DNA of 64,000 bases from Melastoma dodecandrum (Eukaryota > Streptophyta > Magnoliopsida > Myrtales > Melastomataceae): contig JARUPY010000434.1 of the NCBI GenBank assembly GCA_029817715.1, positions 2,708,001-2,772,000 on the forward strand, given 5' to 3'. How positions within the stretch are numbered: position 1 is the first letter of the stretch; the number at the start of each line of letters is the position of its first letter. Positions 47,031 to 58,771 of this stretch are shown here, one piece after another. The position numbers were made by a program, and so were the translations under genes. The notes beneath the pieces are model-generated. The model had not been told where the DNA came from, did not search any database, and was given only the letters and a program-made list of their open reading frames with translations.

Positions 47031-49228
47031 TGTTAACCTAGTTCTTGATGATGAACTTGAGAAGCTATGTTTTAAAATCATAGCATTTTGTTGATATAAC
47101 ATTTCACTTGTCATTGATGATGATCTTAAGGAATGTGATGTTGCGTTATCGTAAGGTGTTGTTGTATTATTGCATCTGTCCTTTTATAAAGATGGAAATT
47201 TCCAGAATAAAATATTGAAATTAATTCATATTTCGAATTGTCGAGATTAATTTGATGCTTCAATCATTATCTGAATGTCTTAAATATTCTAATTTACTTT
47301 AAAATATATTTTATCATAATTATGGTAGTGAAGCCTCTAATTGTGGAAGCTAATCAAAATCCATTTGATTAATTTCATTCATAAGAGGAAAGCTTATCTT
47401 TAGTGATGAGCTTGAGCAAAGTATTGCTGAGCTACAACTAACATGAGATGTACGTAGCTGCTACTCTATAGTAAGTCGTTATTGTCTTACTATGCTCGTC
47501 CATTGGAAATATGGAAATGAATATTTCCTGTTTATGCTCCAGTATATTTTGAATTATTTCAGAATATAAGTAAATCAAGTATTGACATGTGTAAATACAT
47601 TGATTTAGTTTGGGATTTTTCGAATTTTTTTATTAGATAACTCAAAATCAAATATTAGAATTGTTATCAGGTGAATTATCTATATACATGGTAGTTAATC
47701 ATCACATTTGGATGAAATAAATTAACCAAGGGAAGTTACCGTTTAAGAACTTTCCATCTCTGACGGAGCAACCATTGAGTAGATGTCTGCTTAGGCTGGT
47801 CTGAGTCGCTAAAATATGAAAAAAAATCCACGAGATTGTCAAATGAACCTGGACGCTCCCTTACTGTTTTCCTCAATATATCCCAGCTTTGGTTACACGA
47901 TCAAATGTATCTATTTCCAGAGTCTGTGTGATCTGTGCAAAATTCTGAGGTTGTGTTCTATGTGATTCGACGGAGAACTGAATGTGCTAAGTGATCATCT
48001 GGTTCTTATCTCGTAACTACGTGTGAGAGTGCCAAGGGTTGTGTGCTACTTTGCTCAACGTGAGAGGTACTGTGTGTCCCGGGTTAATTCAACGAGCGGC
48101 TGACGAATCGTCTAAGGGAAGCTAAGTGAATACCTACTATGATTGTAGTAATGAGTTGCCAACCCATCGGCAAGAAGTCGTTCTTTTCGTGTCTTTTTGC
48201 AGGGAAGCCATGAACCTACGGAGTTTGTGTAGTTAGACACACATGCGCGCCACAAGTCTCGCGTCTGCAGGGAAGAATGGGAGTTGGGAGCGTTGTTAGA
48301 GTGAAAAGAGTCTTCCCGAGCACGAGGGTGATGTGTAAAAGTCTCGACCACCTGGAGGGATAGTAGAGTAGGTTGTGTGGGAGCCGCCGTAGTTGAAAAT
48401 TTCCCTCTAAGCACTGGGTGTGCAGTAACTGAGTGACGGTTGGGGTAACCATGCACGTCCGAACTGTGTGTAGGACGGATACCCCTACTCCGCTATGTGA
48501 GAAGTCGGGTTCCGTTGTGTGAGGAACCAACCCCTTCCTTTCGTTTCTTTATTCTAGGTGACTCTGTGTAGTTATCTCTTGTGTTCTTACAAGCTCATAA
48601 ACAAAAGTGGTGTTGAAATCCTCTGCTAAGCAATTAAGTGCTGAAGCATTCCTCTACTATGAACCAGAAACGAATTGCTCCTTAAGAAGTTGTTGTGTCA
48701 TTGTAAGGAATCATTCTGTGAGGATTTATATTACTCTGACTTTTACGTTGATAGATAGGCTTAAGCTAAAGTGAGAACGTGATGTTTATAAAATCCTTTT
48801 AGCTATCTACTGTTGAGTGTGAGCATCATCCTGTTAGAAACGAGAAGACGTCCGCCGAATGAGGAGCTAATCAATTGTCCAGAGGAGGATCTCCTATTTT
48901 GTATAAGGATTTAAATCTCACTTTATGAGAGAAAACTACGCCTAGTGCAAAAGGCTCATTTTCACCCATTATATTATATAGTGGAATCACAGCTACGGTG
49001 AAAAGTGGACGTGGGTCGATTAAGGTCGAACCACTATAAACTACTAAGTCCATTAAAATCGTGCTTACATCCATATGAACATCTACTCGATCAAATTCAT
49101 AGAGCTTACAGCGAGCATATCTCATCTTTGAGTAACGTTTTGTTGTCACGCAGTACACTTTCGCATCTACTGATAAAGGGCAAAAAACTGATAAATACTA
49201 ATTCACCACCCTCTTAGTGTACCCGAAC
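47031..49228 (+). repeat. Long copia-type LTR K, plus strand
   Basis: The 3' end (48990-49228) follows the D-family LTR end: gtcgaaccactata, ttacat-type words, then actaattcaccaccctcttagtgta. A start is suggested at 47031 (tgttaaccta) or 47089 (tgttgatataac). Within it, three words of the type ttgatgatgaacttgag occur (47043, about 47110, about 47400). No internal region is attached, so it is a solo LTR or a fragment, about 2.2 kb long. Confidence 0.55.
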
Positions 49229-52025
49229 GATCAAATACTCTTTCTTGATTTTGAATCACTTTTGCCCGTGTCTTCATATCTCTGACCTTTCCTTGCCTAA
49301 TTCAGTCTTCCAGGTTCCATATCCTCGAAATTTCAAAATCTCTTTCCTTCGAGAAATGGGCGCTTCTCCCATCGGGCTTTGCTCGTTGCGTTTCTTCGTC
49401 GTTTCCCCTAGTAGCGATCTCTTATATCCTTTCGCTCCACGATATTTTCACCTAGTCATCGCTTGCCAGAATCCTTCCATTAGCAACCGTTTCACAAATT
49501 AGCCTTCGCCCAATTGTGTTTCCACGATCGCTTCGCTCAGATGTTTCATTCATTCTGAGCCACCTTGGGACAGTCACTGGGCCTCTAACTTTGTCCTATC
49601 CACAAGTCTAGCAAACGGTTGTGGTCGAGAATTATTGTTGTTAAACAGTTAGCTTAACTCAAATATGGTTGTGTCAATCCTTTATCCTATTAAAATGTCT
49701 GTGATAAAACTTGAGTCAATTTGGTTTAGTTTGGACATGATTTCAGCTAATTGTACTTGGGTTCCACGTTCTTGCATGGCAAACTACCAAAACACATGAG
49801 ATTAGTCCTATTCGATTTTTATCTTCTGAACGTCTTTTGATTGTAAGACTATGTTTATTCCAAAATACATTTAATAAATTTGTTCTAACATATTACGCAC
49901 CCAAGTTGAATTTTTTTATCAAAGTAATGATTTTTCAAATATTTATTCTATTTCTGCCATATTTTCAGTACCATTTATCACAAAAAATTTCGTTTTAAAC
50001 TCCACACATCTCAAAAAAATCTTCAATTTTTAACATGACATTTCTAGCATGATTAGAAAATGTTAAATTTTAGTTTACAAAGTTTGAACTTGTGTGCATT
50101 GAGATATGCATGAAAAATATTTCAGTACTCATTTTGATTCTTTTACTAATTTGGGCTAACTAAAAGGTCGTCATTTTATTTTTGTCAGGTCATTTATCAC
50201 AATTTGATACAAATCATTCATCAGCTCAATTTTGTCAGCTTCATTGGGCTTTGGTTTTACTATCAATGAGAGTTACAAAGTTCTCTTTAAATGATCTACA
50301 ATTAGACCACGTTTTCAGCCCGACCACACTTATATGAAAGTTACACTCTCTTGGGCTTATCCATTTATGCCCAATTTTCATAACATTCATTTTTTATATT
50401 TTAGAGACATTTCTCTAAAATTTAATACTTTTTCGACAGTTTGATAATATTTTGACATTTTTTTTCATTATTATGCATATCAATTCCGAACGCTTTTACT
50501 TGCTTTATTATTTGGCTTTATATGTGCTGAAAGCCCGTCATTTCTTTTATCCACCCGTAACAGGCGGTGGCCTAGGTGTGTAGCCCTACGGACAATATCC
50601 TTCCCCACCCTATTTGATCTGTGTTTTAGTGCATGTTCTTATCCAATAAATATGAGTTTGGGTCCAAAGCCCAAACTGGGTCCAACATCCACAAAACAAT
50701 GACTCGAGTCTAGTTTGACGCCCCGATTGGGTCCAACGCCTCTAATCAGATACATATTTTGGAGCAAACGCCTCCATGTGAGTGTGAATTATAATAAATA
50801 GGAATCCCCGAACCAATTATTTTTCCTACTTAAATAGTTTATAAAAATAAGTTGATGATGTTAGCTACATTACAATATCTTTTAAATGGACACATCATGG
50901 GTGTAGCCACTACTGGTCTTCCCGAATATTCATGAAAGGGTCATACACTGCTTTACACCTGTCGCCTTCTACTCATTCACAGAGAATTGAAGACTTTCGA
51001 GCAAGGGCACGGATAGCCTGAATAGAAATGTAGGGAGAATCCACCCTGCTCTCTTCCTCAGTAACTCAAGTAGGGAGAATCCACCCCGAGTCGAGGTATG
51101 CATCAAACGGAATCAGGGGAGGGAACTCGGATCCTCGTATCGTCTTAACTACCACGTGCGTCGTGGGGTCATTGAAGGGCGCACTTATATTGCTTCCCCA
51201 ACTTCTGAGTGTGTGAAAACAATCCATCTCTTTCCAATTTATCATACTTTCATACTTAGGCATATGATTACGACCTTCGGTGTTGTCTTGACTTGTGTTC
51301 TCTTCATTTGATTTAATTTACTGTAATTACAATTCAATCTATTAGGCGTAATCATGTATCACGATATATCAAAAATTTAGAAATGTTATTATGCTATACT
51401 AATTCTAATCTTCTCCTTTATTCTCTCTAAAGTGTAAATATCAAGTGTTGAACAAGCATAATTACCCCCGAACTGGTTGGAGCATCGGAGAAGCATCCAA
51501 AAAAAGACGTGCTATTTGGTGCACAATTATACCTGCGACCCAAGCGGGAACTCTAACACCATATATCCTCTACTCACTGTTGAAGCCCTCATTTTCAGCT
51601 TCAGGCAACCATATTAAGGGGCAATCCTCCGGTGAACATTCCTACGTTGGCATCCTTTACCAAAGGACGATGCAATCTTCAACCCCCTTCCCCCATCAGT
51701 GGTTGAACCCTTTAACAACACTCCACTATTTCAAAGTGTCGGTGAAGCCACTTTAACTCAAAAGGTCGAGTCCCACACAACGAAGCTCAACACCTTAAAG
51801 GATGTGATGGATTTGCTCTATAGGAAACATCAAGTCTCCACCACTTCAACACCTGATCCATTTTTTGCCTTCCGCATAACTCGCATATTCCTCCAATCAT
51901 GCTTGATCATCAATCCCAACGACGTCGATATAGAGCCCTTATTGTTAGCCGATTCGGGGAATGGCAACAAGTGCTGTCACCTCTACACATCCTATATGTC
52001 TCCCAACATGATCGAGAATGTTTTT
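49229..52025. other. Unassigned AT-rich region
   Basis: No gene is supported. 50640-50790 repeats the words gggtccaa and gcccaaa. 51699-52031 has an open frame (VESHTTKLNTLKDVMDLLYR) with no recognised family. Element D inserted at 52026 cuts the sequence here. Confidence 0.4.
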
Positions 52026-53979
52026 TGTTGATATGGTTTTGACGATGAGTCGTATAGCAAGTTGACCTGCTATTACTTTACAGAAGTTGCAACCTCCTGT
52101 AACAATGATATACTTCCTAATAAATGAAAATATTACGGAAATATTTTCTACATCCTCCAATGATCATTTCACATCGAATGATGTGATTAGAAAATATTTC
52201 TATAATTAGATATTTTAATAATTAATTAATTATCATAATTAATTTATTAATTCAATTGAATTAATATTAAACTATTTACCTGGTGAGATAAACCATAAAA
52301 AGTCAAAAATAATATATTTTTCCTATGTATGGAAATTATATTACTAAAATTGGAATTTTTCGATGAACCTTCTATAAAGAGATTACATTAATAAGAAATA
52401 TCCAATGGTCATACAACTCACATGAATTTTGTCCAGATACAATGAAAAACTTATCTGGAACAAATCAGTTCATTTGGAAATAAATAATTGATTATTTCCT
52501 TGTATAGAGGGTCGCTTGTCTATTTTGGACGAACCTTCTGTAGTGCTCTATCGTGGGATTAAAATAACCAATTAACACAAAATTAATTTTGGATAGTCCC
52601 TAACGGATATATACACTATCCTTTGATCAGATTTCTCTTGTTGGGAATGAAATATTTTTTCTTTCCAACTATAGAAGGTTGTTGATCGAATTTGGCTCCA
52701 ACCTTCTGTAATGTATATCTTGAAATTGGATAATCCGATTGATCCAAAATCAATCAGAGATTGTTCCCAAATGATTTATGCATTATGGGAATGCATTTGG
52801 TCGCAATTTAAATTTAGTAAAATAAATCTCCTTAATAACAGATTGTCGGAACTGCTTCGTAAAAGAAAAACTCAAAAATAATTTCATTGGTTGAAAAAGT
52901 TGAGTGTGGTAAGTCTTGGCATTCTTGCAATGTTATTGTGGTATTTTAACGTGTGGGTGAGTGAGCAGGATGGAATCTCCAAGAGAGCGTTCTTGCAGGA
53001 GGTGACTACAGTAGGTTCAGCATTGGTGAAGCCGTTCCAGAGACGCTGGTAGTTACGGATCCGAGGGACTCGACCGGATCACTGCCCGTAATGTCGGACT
53101 ATGTGTGAGAGGGTCTGGGGAGAAAAGTCACTGGTTGGCGAGTCCGCGTACAGAGTTGGTCGGAAAGAAGGAGTCCATAGTATGAGTATGAGGTCAAGGA
53201 CTGACAATCTTCTGTAGTTGGTTATCTTGTTGTTTGCTGGGTTTTGTAGCAGGTGTGCATTGGTGAAGCCACTCCGTAGGCAATGGTGACTCCGTGTAGC
53301 AGGACCTTGGGAGAAGGTTGATGGCTGGCGAGTCGGTGTACAACAGGTTTGGGAGAAGGAATCCGTAGCAGGCACAAGTTGTGAGGGACTGCAGCCTTCT
53401 GTAGATATTTATCTTTGTTGTTTTGCAGATTATATAAAAAAACACAAAAAGATGAGCGCATCAGACGACGTCCGAACAGGAGGAGGAAGCGCCATCGAGC
53501 CTGATCGCGGATCCACAGAAAGGACAGCCCGCTACTGAGTCACAGAAGGTTGAAGCTTTTTGCCAGGGTCTTGTGCTCTTAAGTCTGGCTGATTTCATTG
53601 TGATTTGAACTAGACGTATCCCAATCTCAACAAGTGAGTTTATTTCATTGGTTAAGTTAATGTTACCGCTCCGTGGTTAAAGAAAATATTTTCTTATGCC
53701 ATATAAGGTTTTACCTTTTACAATGAAATCACTATTCAAGTATCAGTGAAAACGACTGAAAGTGGATGTAGACGTATTTGTCGAACCATTACAAAAACCA
53801 TTGTGTTCTCTGAATTCATTTCGAAGTCCGTTACATTTTGTAACTACATAAGCTTGAACGAAAGGTTCTGTTTTACAGCAACTTCCTTCCGTTGTAAGGG
53901 TTATGAAAAAGCGTTGAAGAAGTCCTTAATTAGACTTAACACTAATTCACCCCCTCTTAGTGTAATCTTTGGGCTAACA
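52026..53979 (+). repeat. 5' LTR of element D
   Basis: 1,954 bp from TGTTGATATG to GGGCTAACA. The AT-rich first half contains the inverted words agaaggttg (52674) and caaccttct (52711), and GAACCTTC at 52365-52372 and 52531-52538. The GC-rich middle is internally duplicated (53021-53400). Confidence 0.85.
53021..53400 (+). repeat. 237-bp tandem duplication inside the D LTR
   Basis: cattggtgaagcc starts at 53021 and again at 53258. The following text (gcaggaccttgggagaag, ggcgagtcgg, cttctgtag) is repeated with many changes. The 3' LTR has the same duplication with a 236-bp period (59823 and 60059), so it predates this insertion. Confidence 0.8.
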
Positions 53980-53980
53980 A

Positions 53981-54810
53981 TTGGTATAAGAGTAGGTTCA
54001 ACAGAAGCTTTACAACTTGTTGAGATCCTGTAGAGGTTGTTACCTTCTATGTGCTCTTTCATCCCTACTACTTTCTTGAAATTTAACAGAAGCCGTGTTC
54101 TCTATTTGAATCCAACAATTGGTATTAGGGCGGGTTTCAACGGAAGCTTTGCAGCTTGTTGAGATCATATAGCAACTCATACCTTCTACGTGCTCGATTG
54201 CTACTTTACAGAAGCTTATGCTCTGTAAGTGTCATAAAGATGTTTCATTCTACAGAAGCTCTATGCTTTCATAGAATCTAATAATTTGTATTACAACACA
54301 TTTTAATAGAGGCCAAGTCGCTCGTTGAAATCATATAGTAGCTCGAACCTTCTATACACTCTTTGATTATCACCAGTTTGTCGTATTCTATAGAAATTTT
54401 GTTCTCTGTTAGAGTCCAACAATTGGAATCAAATCGAGTGTCAACAAAAGCGTAATAGCTTGTTGAGATCATATAGAAGCTTATTAGTGCACAGTTGTTA
54501 TTTTGTAGAAGCTTATGCTCTGTTGCTGCAATACAAAAGCTCGCGCTCAGTTGCTACTATACAGAAGCTTACGCTTTGTAGCTATCTCAAAATTGTTTCA
54601 GTTTACAGAAACTCTAGGCTATGCTAGAATTCAACAATTTGTATTAAAACGGGATTCAACGAAGCTTAAGTACTCAGCTATATCTCATAGAAGGCGTTAC
54701 CTGCTATACGCTTGAAATCACCATTGCGTTGTTTTATTCTGTTGAAACTTTAAGCTTTCCGTAAAATTAAACACTTTGGTATTCGTGTATATTTAATAGA
54801 GATTTGATTA
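53981..54810 (+). repeat. Leader array of primer-site-like repeats
   Basis: The true primer site is TTGGTATAAGAGTAGG at 53981, directly after the LTR. Related words followed by a tcaac...aagct...gttgagatcatatag block recur at 54119, 54286, 54423, 54639 and 54777. Spacings are 138, 167, 137, 216 and 138 bp, so the base period is about 138 bp, with extra acagaagcttatgctctgt units expanding two intervals. Confidence 0.75.
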
Positions 54811-54919
54811 CAACGTCATTTTCAATTGAACAGAACCTTTTGAGTTTTGAGATTCAACACAATACTGCTAAGGTCCTGTTGTTCTTCATAGAAGCCTCAA
54901 CCTTCTGGAAGTTGAAAAA

Positions 54920-56470
54920 TAGGTGACAACTATTATTTACCAAAACCAATTATTAGGAATCCTCCCATGTTTGATGGTAGGAATTTTTCCTATTGGAAAA
55001 TTCGAATGAGTGCATATGTAGATGCGATCCATGATGATTTGTTATCCTTCAAAGGAGATGGTCCACCTTCTATATCAATCGATCAACAAACTGATCCAAA
55101 TGGTTGTCCTACACGGGAATACCTTAGTGATAAGTGAATTCGTTAAATTTTTCACTTGCACTTCGGGCAAGGAAATCTGGGATAAACTTGTCATCATGTA
55201 TGTTGGGACAAACTATATTAGAGAAACTAAGAAGAATTTCTTAATTCATCAATATAAAAAAATTTCCCATGAAAGGTGAAGAATTTGTTGAACAAATGTT
55301 CTAGAGATTTAACCTCATGGTTGATGCCTTAACTCACTTAGGAAAACATTATTCTAATTCCGAATTAGTACGTAAAGTTCTACACACTCTACCTGTTCAC
55401 TCCGGAAGTGACCGTTAGACAAGCCGGATCTGAACACATCGGAAATCTCTGACACTACGAGCAACTGGTACTCGGAGGTTCATTGTGTGGTTGCCATATG
55501 AATGAAGAAAGAGGTAAGAAGGCAGCGGACAAACACTCTTAAGCGGAAGCACTTACGGATGCCATCGACTTGGAAGGAAGCAAAGGAGCACAAGATCGCA
55601 AGAATGTCGGGATGCTTGAACGCCTGAATGTTTGAAGATAAAAAGGCTATATGTCCGTCAGTAGAGAGGTGTGTCTGTACAATGCCTAAGAACAACTATT
55701 TATACTAGGCTAGACCTATGTATATACGGAAATGAAATATTATACATATATTACGTGTCCTTGTTGCCAGTCTTCATGGAATATCTTCTTTCCATTTGAG
55801 TAATCTTTGCAACAATTTCCTTCAATGTCTTGAGATCGTCCGAAATCTTCCCATGACAGCCATTGATTGATCCGATCGCCCACTAGCCTTTGCTACAGAG
55901 TTTCTTCGTTCATCCAGTTAACTATCACTTGACCGCCTTGTTGACCCTCGTTGCCCGGTAGCCCCGTTGTTTGGTAACTACTTCGTCCGCAAGCCTTTGC
56001 CCCGTGTGTTTGGTAACTACTTCGACCGTTGATCCACATATGACACCGAGACCTCTGGCCTAGAATTTCTGATGCTAAACACTACCCAAATCTTGGTAAG
56101 CCAAGAAAATGGCTATAAAGATCTTTCTACTCTTCGGTTAGATCAATTAATGATTTTTCTAATGTCGTATGAGATGGAAAGAATCTCTCAACTAGGCATG
56201 AAAAAGAGCTTCAGTAGCTTTTAAAGCATCGAAAGAACCATCAGAACGTTCTGATGATGAGGCAAAAGTTGATTCAGATGTTAAACTCGCTATGATTGCT
56301 AAACGCCTTTTGTTGTTTGCCTCCAAAAGATGTTTCAGTAAAAGAAATAAAAAACGTGAGAAGCAACTTGATCCTAAGATGATATGAAGCTATGAGTGTA
56401 ATAAGAGGGGACATATCAAATCTGAATGTCATTTACTTAAAGAGAAGGAAAAACCTTTTGTACACACCAA
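54920..56470 (+). pseudogene. Element D gag, split by a solo LTR
   Basis: 54950-55390 starts with PPMFDGRNFSYWKIRMSAYV, the W-K-x-R-M motif of copia gag, and continues with many stops. After the nested LTR (55394-56081) the gag text resumes (GYKDLSTLRLDQLM, LMSYEMERISQLG). A zinc knuckle at about 56390-56430 reads SYECNKRGHIKSECHLL, with the first cysteine changed to serine next to a stop. Gag would form the particle; this copy cannot. Confidence 0.8.
55394..56081. mobile_element. Solo LTR nested in element D gag
   Basis: 688 bp beginning TGTTCACTCC and ending ATGCTAAACA, flanked on both sides by ctacc (55389-55393 and 56082-56086), a perfect 5-bp target duplication. Homologous sequence lies at 11248-11790, and a shorter match at about 46838. 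No coding region or partner LTR is present, so it is a solo LTR left by LTR-LTR recombination; it is younger than element D. Confidence 0.92.
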
Positions 56471-56611
56471 ACCCAAGAAAGCTATAGTTGCTGGGGCAAA
56501 TATTGAAGATTCTGATGATGATGAAGAACATGCACTAATTTGTATAGCTACTCACACATAAACTCAAAAATCTATGCAAAGTCAATTTGTCTTCGGACAA
56601 AAGCTACAGAA

Positions 56612-57124
56612 AATAAATGGTATCTAGACAGTGGTTGCTCTAAGCACATCACCAGGGATCCATCTTAATCCAAACATTCTACGGAAGATATAAAAAGTTA
56701 CAAACCTTCCGTTTACGATTCTCAAAGTGAACATGAACAAATAATTGAAAATTCTCATGAGGTATCATCCTCAGCTCAGAATAATCAGCAAAATGATTTT
56801 AGAGTACCTCCTCTATATCAGAAACCGCTTCCTATGGTGTAGAGACAAGACGTTTTGTTCACAACCACTCTACAAAAGCTGAGCTACCCTCTCTGAATTC
56901 ATCACATATTGTTGACAAAGCATTTTTGCATTGACACAATTAAATGTAAAAAGAGCATCAACAACGCCAAAGGAACAAAGCGTAGAGGCTTATTTCAATA
57001 AGGTTCTCTAAGCGTGGAATACGTGAACACAGACCGTCAATTGGCTGACATTCTCACCAAACCTCTTGAAAAGGAGAAGTTCTTCTTTTTTAGGAATGCA
57101 TTGAGAGTTTGTTATCCATTTTAA
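56612..57124 (+). pseudogene. Element D pol remnants: protease core and RNase H end
   Basis: 56612-56668 reads NKWYLDSGCSKHITRDPS, the copia protease core, then a stop. 56690-56830 is the integrase-RT linker (VYDSQSEHEQIIENSHE), which matches the fragment at 17500-17700. 57014-57124 reads VEYVNTDRQLADILTKPLEK and ends pol at a TAA. The roughly 3 kb that should code for integrase and reverse transcriptase are gone, so the element is an internal deletion derivative that could move only in trans. Confidence 0.85.
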
Positions 57125-57731
57125 TCACATAAACATTGTATAATAGGTTCAACATTTTGTACGAAATATCTTTTGAATCTTGATTCGAAATTTATTTTCA
57201 AAAGAATATTCAAGGGGAATATTATTCAAGAGAAGATATTGTGAATCTCTTTCTATGGTTAATTCGACGCATCTATTTTGATATTAACCAAATATATTTC
57301 CTTAACTATGGAAGCGTATCATAAGAAAATATTAAATGATCTATTTTAGATTTTCTTAACAGAGTCTCTCAAGATTATATTTTTTAACCTCTGCAAAAGC
57401 TCGGAATAGAAGGTTAACTCTCTGTCTGAAAAGATTATTTCCTAATTTAGGAAAATCCTAGAGAATTTAACTTGTTTCATTTCTCTCACATAACAAGAAT
57501 CCTAGATCTTGTCTAAAAATGGAAAAGTATGATTTTATTGAGGCAAAATTCTCAATCAATCAAAAGTTAGGAAATTAAATATATTATTTTTCCTAAATTA
57601 ATTTTTCCTATATTATCTCTCATTCTTGTTCTTCAACTACATTATGAGAGCACATACTCAAGAGAAACCCTAGGAAGAATTTCATCCTTCCTTGTCCAAA
57701 TCAATTGATCTCGGTTGTCTGATTTTGCGCG

Positions 57732-58129
57732 ATGGCACCTAAAAGCAAGTTCAGCACTCGTCGTTCTTTCTCCATCATGGCCACGCCTCCACCTGGCTGA
57801 GATTCGTCCGACCAACCCCGTCGTCTTTATGGATGATAAGAAAACTTGCGTCTGAGCATTTGAAAATCACCAAGGACTGGATTTTTGAGACCTTGGAAAC
57901 CTTCAAGGAAGCTCAAGCTGAACAGCACATGAAAACCTTTGTTTCCAAGGAAGTTGTAGCAAATGCGGCCTTTGATCCTGTGCTAATGCTGATTTGGATC
58001 TGCAATGTCAAGTTGCTATCCAAACTGAAGAGATTCAAATCCTCAAGAACTGATGTAAATCTCTCTTACATCATTGCACGCCAGGAGAAACTCCTGCGTG
58101 AAAATCTCGAGGCACCTCCAATGGAGTAA
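57732..58129 (+). pseudogene. Extra ORF between pol and 3' LTR of element D
   Basis: A start at 57732 (MAPKSKFSTRRSFSIMATPP) meets a stop after 22 codons; a second frame, 57833-58129, is open for 98 codons (LKITKDWIFETLETFKEAQA, QHMKTFVSKEVVANAAFDPV). It ends 640 bp before the 3' LTR. Several plant Sireviruses have an additional, envelope-like or unknown ORF here. I see no signal peptide or membrane segment, so an envelope role is not supported. It could also be captured host sequence. Confidence 0.5.
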
Positions 58130-58758
58130 TGCTTTCTGTTGTTTCCCTTTCAATACCTTAGATAAGATCCAATAGGATGTTAATGGCCATGCTATGGTTT
58201 TTATTGAATAAGTGTCATGTGAACACGTGTACCCCATTTTTGGAGGACCTATTTCAATATTCAGTAGTTTGGTTTTATCCATTACTTACTACTTGAGTAT
58301 ACCTTCTACAGAATGTTACTTCTCCGTTTCTACCATAAACTCTTTTTGATATGACAAAAATGGGGAGAGATTTTGGAGATACCTTGAAAAATAGGAAGTA
58401 ACAATTAAGGGGAAGATATAATGAGATATAATAGCTAAGCTAATTCTCAAAAACCTCAAGAATTCTTGAATATTTAGCGGGATAGAAGGTCAGTCCACTA
58501 TGTGGTATATCAACCTTCGATAGGGCATGCAACATTTGAGTATAACTCATTTTTGTTGGGAGTGCAGAAGCACATGCTACTGTCGGGCTAAATATATAGA
58601 AGTCCCTGTAATCTTTTCAAGCTATATGCTTATACATAAGTGTTTGCATTCTGCAAAAGTAAGAGCTTGTTTGACTCTTACATTGTTTATCTTAGGGAGA
58701 GTTTGACACGTCATCTTGCAGTAACATATCTCCTATGGATGAATGCTTTGTCATCATT

Positions 58759-58770
58759 AAAAAGGGAAGA
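58759..58770 (+). other. Polypurine tract of element D
   Basis: aaaaagggaaga, one base before the TGTTGATATG start of the 3' LTR. Confidence 0.85.
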
Positions 58771-58771
58771 T

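Noticed and set aside
48112..48530. Two overlapping minus-strand ORFs of 104 and 114 codons
   Set aside because: They lie in the GC-rich middle of LTR K, show no motif and overlap in different frames.
53079..53461. Overlapping ORFs within 53079-53461 and again at 59896-60202
   Set aside because: Both sets lie at the same place in the two LTRs of element D, in the duplicated GC-rich block, antisense to the element. They are LTR sequence, not genes.
2382..54000. Short initiator-Met tRNA matches
   Set aside because: Each is only 10-16 bases next to an LTR end and has no tRNA fold, so these are retroelement primer sites and not tRNA genes.
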